Assembly (NCBI GenBank): GCA_003242315.1
Contig: QGUY01000116.1
Location: 1 to 11,676 of the forward strand
Origin: Bacteroidota bacterium
GTDB taxonomy: Bacteria > Bacteroidota > Bacteroidia > Cytophagales > Cyclobacteriaceae
Reading direction: 5' to 3'
DNA: 11,676 nt
A program made the translations under genes and the position numbers. Positions 8,429 through 11,676 of the stretch are shown in pieces. Position 1 is the first letter of the stretch; each line of letters starts with the position of its first letter. A model generated the notes under the pieces. It worked only from the letters and a program-made list of their open reading frames with translations. It made no database searches and had not been told where the DNA came from.

Positions 8429-8444
8429 TTCCTTTCTCCCGGGT

Positions 8445-10031
8445 TTGGAAGTTCGAATCAATAATCAGGTCGTCAGCAAGCGATATCGTGCGATCCTTAA
8501 CGGATTGTACATAGCGGCCGTGCTATTGTTGTTTCTTTTCGCCATCGACCTGATGACGTCCGCGCTAAGGCAACTTAGTCCTATAGCCACGGAGTCAATC
8601 ATCGTGGCCACGTCCAATCCCTTCACCGGCTTCCTCATTGGCGTGCTGGCGACAGCCATGGTGCAAAGCAGCTCGACCACAACGTCCATCGCTGTGGCAC
8701 TCGTAGCATCCCAATCGATCTCACTTGAAAGCGCTGTGCCGATCATCATGGGTGCCAATGTTGGCACTACAATCACGAGCACTATTGTCGCGTTGGGATT
8801 CATCGACAAAAAGAAGGAACTGCGCAGAGCGCTGGCTGCGGGTACATATCATGACTTCTTCAATATCATCACGGCACTCATCCTGTTTCCGCTTGAGTAT
8901 TACTACGGCTTCCTTTCCCGTTTGTCCGTATTCATCGCTAACGCCATCTTCGAACCTTCTCATTCGGATAACGGAACAGCGGGATACCTGCTGATATCTG
9001 CCTTTGAACCCATCATCAACTTCACGATTCGGAGCATCGGTAACGGCGTGGTACTCGCATTGCTCGCGTTTGCATTGCTGTTTGCCTCGATCATTCTGTT
9101 CCGACGGTTTCTGACGCGACTATTGGATGTTCAGGAGCCCCAACGTTTCAGTAAATTTTTCTTCACCGATTCGTCACGGGCATTTTTCTGGGGTCTTGTT
9201 ACCACCGCGGCGATACGGTCAAGTACAGTAACCACAACACTTGTCGTTCCACTCGCAGCAAAGAAAGTGGTTTCGCTGCGTCGCATAGTTCCCTTCATCA
9301 TCGGCGCAAACCTTGGCACGACAATCACTGCGTTCCTGGCTGCGTTGATGAACGCTGAGAGCCTGGGGGTAATCTCTTTGGCAATTGCGCATGCGCTTTT
9401 CAATGGTATTGGCTTCCTCGTTCTCTACCCGGTAGCAGCGTTGAGGAATATACCAATTCGACTGGCGGCGGGATTAGGCAGGATTTCGCAAAGGTTTCGT
9501 CTCGCAGGGTTTGCGTACGTGCTAACTATCTTCTTCTTCATTCCTTTTCTGTTGGTCTATTTTGGCCGCGGCACGGTGGTGGTTTTTGATGCCAACTACG
9601 TGAAGGTAAATTTGCTCACTGGGGAGCGGGCGGAGTATTATCTGATATCGCGCATGAATCGGCGCACCGGCTCCGGCGAATGGCAGAAACCTGATGAAAT
9701 CCTGCCCATCAGTTTGAAGAACAATGTATTGCTTACCGGGGGACGGATGCACATGTTTAACCGGCCTGGCTTCTGCTGGGATGGAGAAGATGAAGGCTAT
9801 CGCTACAAAACCTGCGTCCAGGATATCTTGTCGCGGCTCACGCTGGCTGGGATGGTGTTTGATTCCGTGTACGTATATCAACAGCGGTACGTAGAAAGCT
9901 TACCCACTGGCGCCACGGTGGTACGGTACTATATAAGCCCCCATTTGCCTCTGATTCTCAAAAGCGAGGCCCTGGATGCAACCGGCACGGTTATTTGTTC
10001 TGAACAGATTACCAGCCTGATATCCCGGTAG
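8445..10031 (+). CDS. Sodium/phosphate cotransporter, SLC34/NptA type, with extra C-terminal domain
   Basis: This inner-membrane protein (528 residues) probably imports inorganic phosphate with sodium. Two inverted Na/Pi cotransport repeats are clear. The first has Q74-SSST and GANVGTT (from 103); the second has R258-SST and GANLGTT (from 287). Surrounding stretches such as SAVPIIMGANVGTTIT and AIAHALFNGIGFLVLYP closely resemble animal NaPi-II and Vibrio NptA. About eight to nine hydrophobic or re-entrant segments end near residue 376. The remainder (about 377-528) is soluble, has Cys444, Cys457 and Cys518, and does not look like the helical PhoU domain found in many bacterial relatives; I do not recognise it. 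The start must be the TTG at 8445: the frame closes at 8391 and the first ATG lies inside helix one. A Pho-box-like repeat and a -7 box precede it. The second QSSS motif is altered to RSST, which might change coupling or substrate. Confidence 0.9.
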   Translation: MEVRINNQVVSKRYRAILNGLYIAAVLLLFLFAIDLMTSALRQLSPIATESIIVATSNPFTGFLIGVLATAMVQSSSTTTSIAVALVASQSISLESAVPIIMGANVGTTITSTIVALGFIDKKKELRRALAAGTYHDFFNIITALILFPLEYYYGFLSRLSVFIANAIFEPSHSDNGTAGYLLISAFEPIINFTIRSIGNGVVLALLAFALLFASIILFRRFLTRLLDVQEPQRFSKFFFTDSSRAFFWGLVTTAAIRSSTVTTTLVVPLAAKKVVSLRRIVPFIIGANLGTTITAFLAALMNAESLGVISLAIAHALFNGIGFLVLYPVAALRNIPIRLAAGLGRISQRFRLAGFAYVLTIFFFIPFLLVYFGRGTVVVFDANYVKVNLLTGERAEYYLISRMNRRTGSGEWQKPDEILPISLKNNVLLTGGRMHMFNRPGFCWDGEDEGYRYKTCVQDILSRLTLAGMVFDSVYVYQQRYVESLPTGATVVRYYISPHLPLILKSEALDATGTVICSEQITSLISR

Positions 10032-10058
10032 TTCGCCGGGCGGGACTCGGTTCTTTTT
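10024..10058 (+). terminator. Possible weak terminator after the phosphate transporter
   Basis: CCCGG (10024-10028) and CCGGG (10036-10040) pair around a loop containing the stop codon, and a TTCTTTTT run ends at 10058. The T-run begins ten bases after the stem instead of directly following it, so termination is doubtful. The rest of the 51-base gap before the next gene has an imperfect -7-like TATATTGC at 10062-10069. Confidence 0.2.
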
Positions 10059-10082
10059 GGCTATATTGCATGAAAGGCTCAT

Positions 10083-10460
10083 ATGGCGGTGAAGGAAAAG
10101 ATATTGAAGCTATTAAAGTTGGAGAATCTGTTTGAAAGCGTTTCCGGCTACGTGGAAAGCAAGCTCGAGCTCTTCAAGATGGAGATTCGGGAGGAGGTAG
10201 CCGGGATCGTAGCCCGGATATTGGTAGTTCTGCTCATTGGCCTTTCCTTCCTTTTATTTCTAATTTTGGCCAGTATCGGGCTTGCCTATTATCTGGGAAC
10301 TCTGGTTGGTATGACGGGAGGAATTCTGATTGTGGCAGGGTTTTACCTGTTGATATTCGTGTTGATGATTGCCTTTCGCGAATCAGTTTCGGAAGGCGTT
10401 AATAACATGGTGATGAGTTTGGTCCGCGCATCTAAAAAGAACAAAGATGAAGGTCGCTGA
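10083..10460 (+). CDS. Two-helix membrane protein, holin-X/YqjE-like
   Basis: This 125-residue protein has an amphipathic, charged N-terminal helix (about 1-40, ESKLELFKMEIREEV), two long hydrophobic segments (about 43-72 and 76-98) and a short basic tail ending KKNKDEGR. The arrangement matches the 'phage holin family' (holin-X, YqjE-like) proteins, which are chromosomal envelope proteins despite the name; no phage genes are present here. ATG is preceded by only a weak ribosome-binding signal. The gene shares its last 14 bases with the next gene, another small membrane protein, recalling the enterobacterial yqjD-yqjE pairing. Function is not known; association with membrane stress or ribosome anchoring in relatives should not be assumed here. 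Assignment rests on topology and helix character, not on catalytic motifs. Confidence 0.72.
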   Translation: MAVKEKILKLLKLENLFESVSGYVESKLELFKMEIREEVAGIVARILVVLLIGLSFLLFLILASIGLAYYLGTLVGMTGGILIVAGFYLLIFVLMIAFRESVSEGVNNMVMSLVRASKKNKDEGR

Positions 10461-10863
10461 AAAGGATGATTCCAAAGAAAAGCTTCGCGAAAAGTCGGAA
10501 GCTTACAAGACAGCTATCGAGCATGAAGTAAAAGAACTGAGCGATCGCACGGAGCGCGCCCTGATCAATGTTGCTATTGTGGCCGGCGCAGTGGGCGTGG
10601 CGTATCTTGTATATCGTGGACTAACGTCTTCGTCCAAGTCGAAAAAGAAATCGGGCAAAGCTCGACGAAAGGAGTTCGTTGCTGTAGAAGACGAAGAGCC
10701 GGATACCCAAGAAGAGTCGCGCTTCGCGACCATTCTCAGCAGTGTTGGGACGGTCTTGGCGTCGCAGGCTGCAGCATACCTTTTGACCTTTGCACGCCAA
10801 AAGCTTATTGAATACCTGAAGGAGGGTTCAGAACAAAAAGAAAACAACCAACCAGCCGATTAA
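10447..10863 (+). CDS. Small membrane protein with charged coiled N-terminus (function unknown, YqjD-like layout)
   Basis: This 138-residue protein starts with a strongly charged helix (about 4-38, rich in Glu/Lys, likely coiled coil). A membrane segment follows (about 39-57, INVAIVAGAVGVAYLVY), then a Ser/Lys/Arg-rich basic linker (60-77), an acidic stretch (79-90) and a second moderately hydrophobic helix (about 93-117). The tail is polar. I do not recognise a specific family; the layout is like DUF883/YqjD-type proteins that occur beside YqjE-like ones. Its ATG lies inside the preceding gene (14-base overlap) and its TAA stop shares one base with the ATG of the next gene (TAATG). All three genes are thus probably translated as a coupled set. 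The alternating basic and acidic patches suggest protein or membrane-surface contacts, which is inference. Confidence 0.78.
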   Translation: MKVAEKDDSKEKLREKSEAYKTAIEHEVKELSDRTERALINVAIVAGAVGVAYLVYRGLTSSSKSKKKSGKARRKEFVAVEDEEPDTQEESRFATILSSVGTVLASQAAAYLLTFARQKLIEYLKEGSEQKENNQPAD

Positions 10864-11624
10864 TGAGCCTGCTCACCGCGCTGGTAGAAAGCCAGCAGAA
10901 GGGTAAGAAATCTATCGCCGTCCTTATCGATCCGGACAAAGTTGATGACAGCAATCATTTGCAGGGACTCATTAACCTTGCGAACGAAAACTGTATCGAT
11001 TTTTTCTTTGTAGGCGGCAGCCTCGTGACGACGACCAATCTATCCGATGTTGTACGTCAGATCAAAGAGAGCGTTACCATACCTGTAGTACTCTTTCCGG
11101 GCAATTCCATACAGATCGATCCCAACGCAGATGCGTTGTTGTTCTTGTCCCTCATATCAGGACGCAATCCGGAGTTGCTGATCGGTCAGCACGTGGTAGC
11201 GGCACCCATCATCCGCAACACGCGCATCGAGGTAATTCCAACGGGATATATCCTGATCAATTCAGGTCGCATTACTTCGGTAGCCTACATTAGCAACACG
11301 ACACCCATTCCGGATGACAAGTACTCATTGGCCGCCTGCACGGCAATGGCAGGTGAGATGCTCGGCCTGCGAACCATTTACCTTGACGCAGGCAGCGGCG
11401 CTGAAAATCCTGTCAGTCCAAAGATGATCAGCGCCGTGCGCAAGGCTGTCAAGGTGCCGCTTATCATTGGCGGCGGACTGAACACCGCTCGAAAAGCCAT
11501 CACCGCGCTTGAAGCAGGTGCGGATATGATTGTGATTGGCAATGCCCTTGAAAAGAATCCGGATTTGCTCAGTGAAGTTTCTGATAAAGTTTATGAGTGG
11601 AACCGCGCGGTGGGTTCAAGATAG
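10863..11624 (+). CDS. Geranylgeranylglyceryl phosphate synthase family protein (group II, bacterial)
   Basis: This TIM-barrel prenyltransferase family joins sn-glycerol-1-phosphate to a polyprenyl diphosphate, the first committed step of archaeal-type ether lipids. Family signatures are present along the 253 residues: IDPDK (22-26), FVGGS (49-53, GGS 51-53), FPGN (78-81), LFLSLISGRNPELLIG (93-108), YLDAGSGA (173-180), GGGL (203-206) and GNALE (226-230). The GGG and GN stretches form the phosphate-binding end of the barrel. It is closer to the archaeal and Bacteroidota group than to the Bacillus PcrB group, judging from length and motifs. The ATG overlaps the previous stop by one base. No glycerol-1-phosphate dehydrogenase or later ether-lipid gene is visible in this window, so the final product is unknown. 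The 52 bases after the stop hold only a 12-base palindrome. Confidence 0.93.
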   Translation: MSLLTALVESQQKGKKSIAVLIDPDKVDDSNHLQGLINLANENCIDFFFVGGSLVTTTNLSDVVRQIKESVTIPVVLFPGNSIQIDPNADALLFLSLISGRNPELLIGQHVVAAPIIRNTRIEVIPTGYILINSGRITSVAYISNTTPIPDDKYSLAACTAMAGEMLGLRTIYLDAGSGAENPVSPKMISAVRKAVKVPLIIGGGLNTARKAITALEAGADMIVIGNALEKNPDLLSEVSDKVYEWNRAVGSR

Positions 11625-11676
11625 CCATCCCGGGATGCGACAAAACTGTCCACGAAAACTTAACCGCTCCCGTGCA

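Noticed and set aside
10083..10460. Prophage remnant suggested by a holin-like protein
   Set aside because: Holin-X/YqjE-like proteins are common chromosomal membrane proteins, and no lysin, integrase or structural phage gene is nearby.
11626..11637. Perfect 12-base palindrome CATCCCGGGATG just after the last gene
   Set aside because: A hairpin would have only four pairs around a four-base loop, and no T-run follows, so I do not call it a terminator; it could be chance or an operator half-seen at the window edge.

Overview
The window is a gene-dense piece of a bacterial chromosome, and every gene I can support lies on the + strand. Several features point to Bacteroidota, most likely a Cytophagia-like lineage. 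The CarB lacks the usual C-terminal allosteric domain. The SecA is about 1,116 residues long, with inserts and a zinc-finger-free tail. There is a DUF4834-like small membrane protein and a bacterial group II-type geranylgeranylglyceryl phosphate synthase. TAnnTTTG-type promoter boxes occur, Shine-Dalgarno sequences are weak or absent, and TTG and GTG starts are used. The genus-level assignment is inference; no rRNA is present.

Layout: (1) 1-2096 is the 3' part of carB (pyrimidine/arginine precursor synthesis), cut by the left edge. (2) 2213-3192 is a two-gene unit in which a small one-helix membrane protein overlaps dapF (meso-diaminopimelate for lysine and peptidoglycan) by four bases. (3) 3315-8368 is a probable operon of secA (protein export motor), a SPOR-domain lipoprotein whose start lies inside the secA end, and an M20D amidohydrolase with a TTG start 15 bases further on. 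(4) 8369-8444 is a short regulatory gap with two TGTTAAG repeats exactly 11 bp apart, the architecture of a Pho box, followed by TATCTTTG, a match to the Bacteroidota -7 element. (5) 8445-10031 is an SLC34/NptA-type sodium/phosphate cotransporter with an extra C-terminal domain. (6) 10083-11624 is a tightly coupled three-gene set: a holin-X/YqjE-like two-helix protein, a small helical membrane protein, and a geranylgeranylglyceryl phosphate synthase homologue (archaeal-type ether lipid enzyme).

Most genes are ordinary housekeeping functions: envelope building (dapF, SPOR protein), export (secA) and nucleotide supply (carB). The parts most worth a second look are the apparent phosphate-responsive promoter in front of the phosphate transporter, that transporter's altered second QSSS motif and unassigned C-terminal domain, and the small-membrane-protein/ether-lipid-enzyme operon just downstream. 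I saw no mobile elements, CRISPR arrays, tRNA or rRNA genes, and no gene-free stretch longer than about 125 bases.
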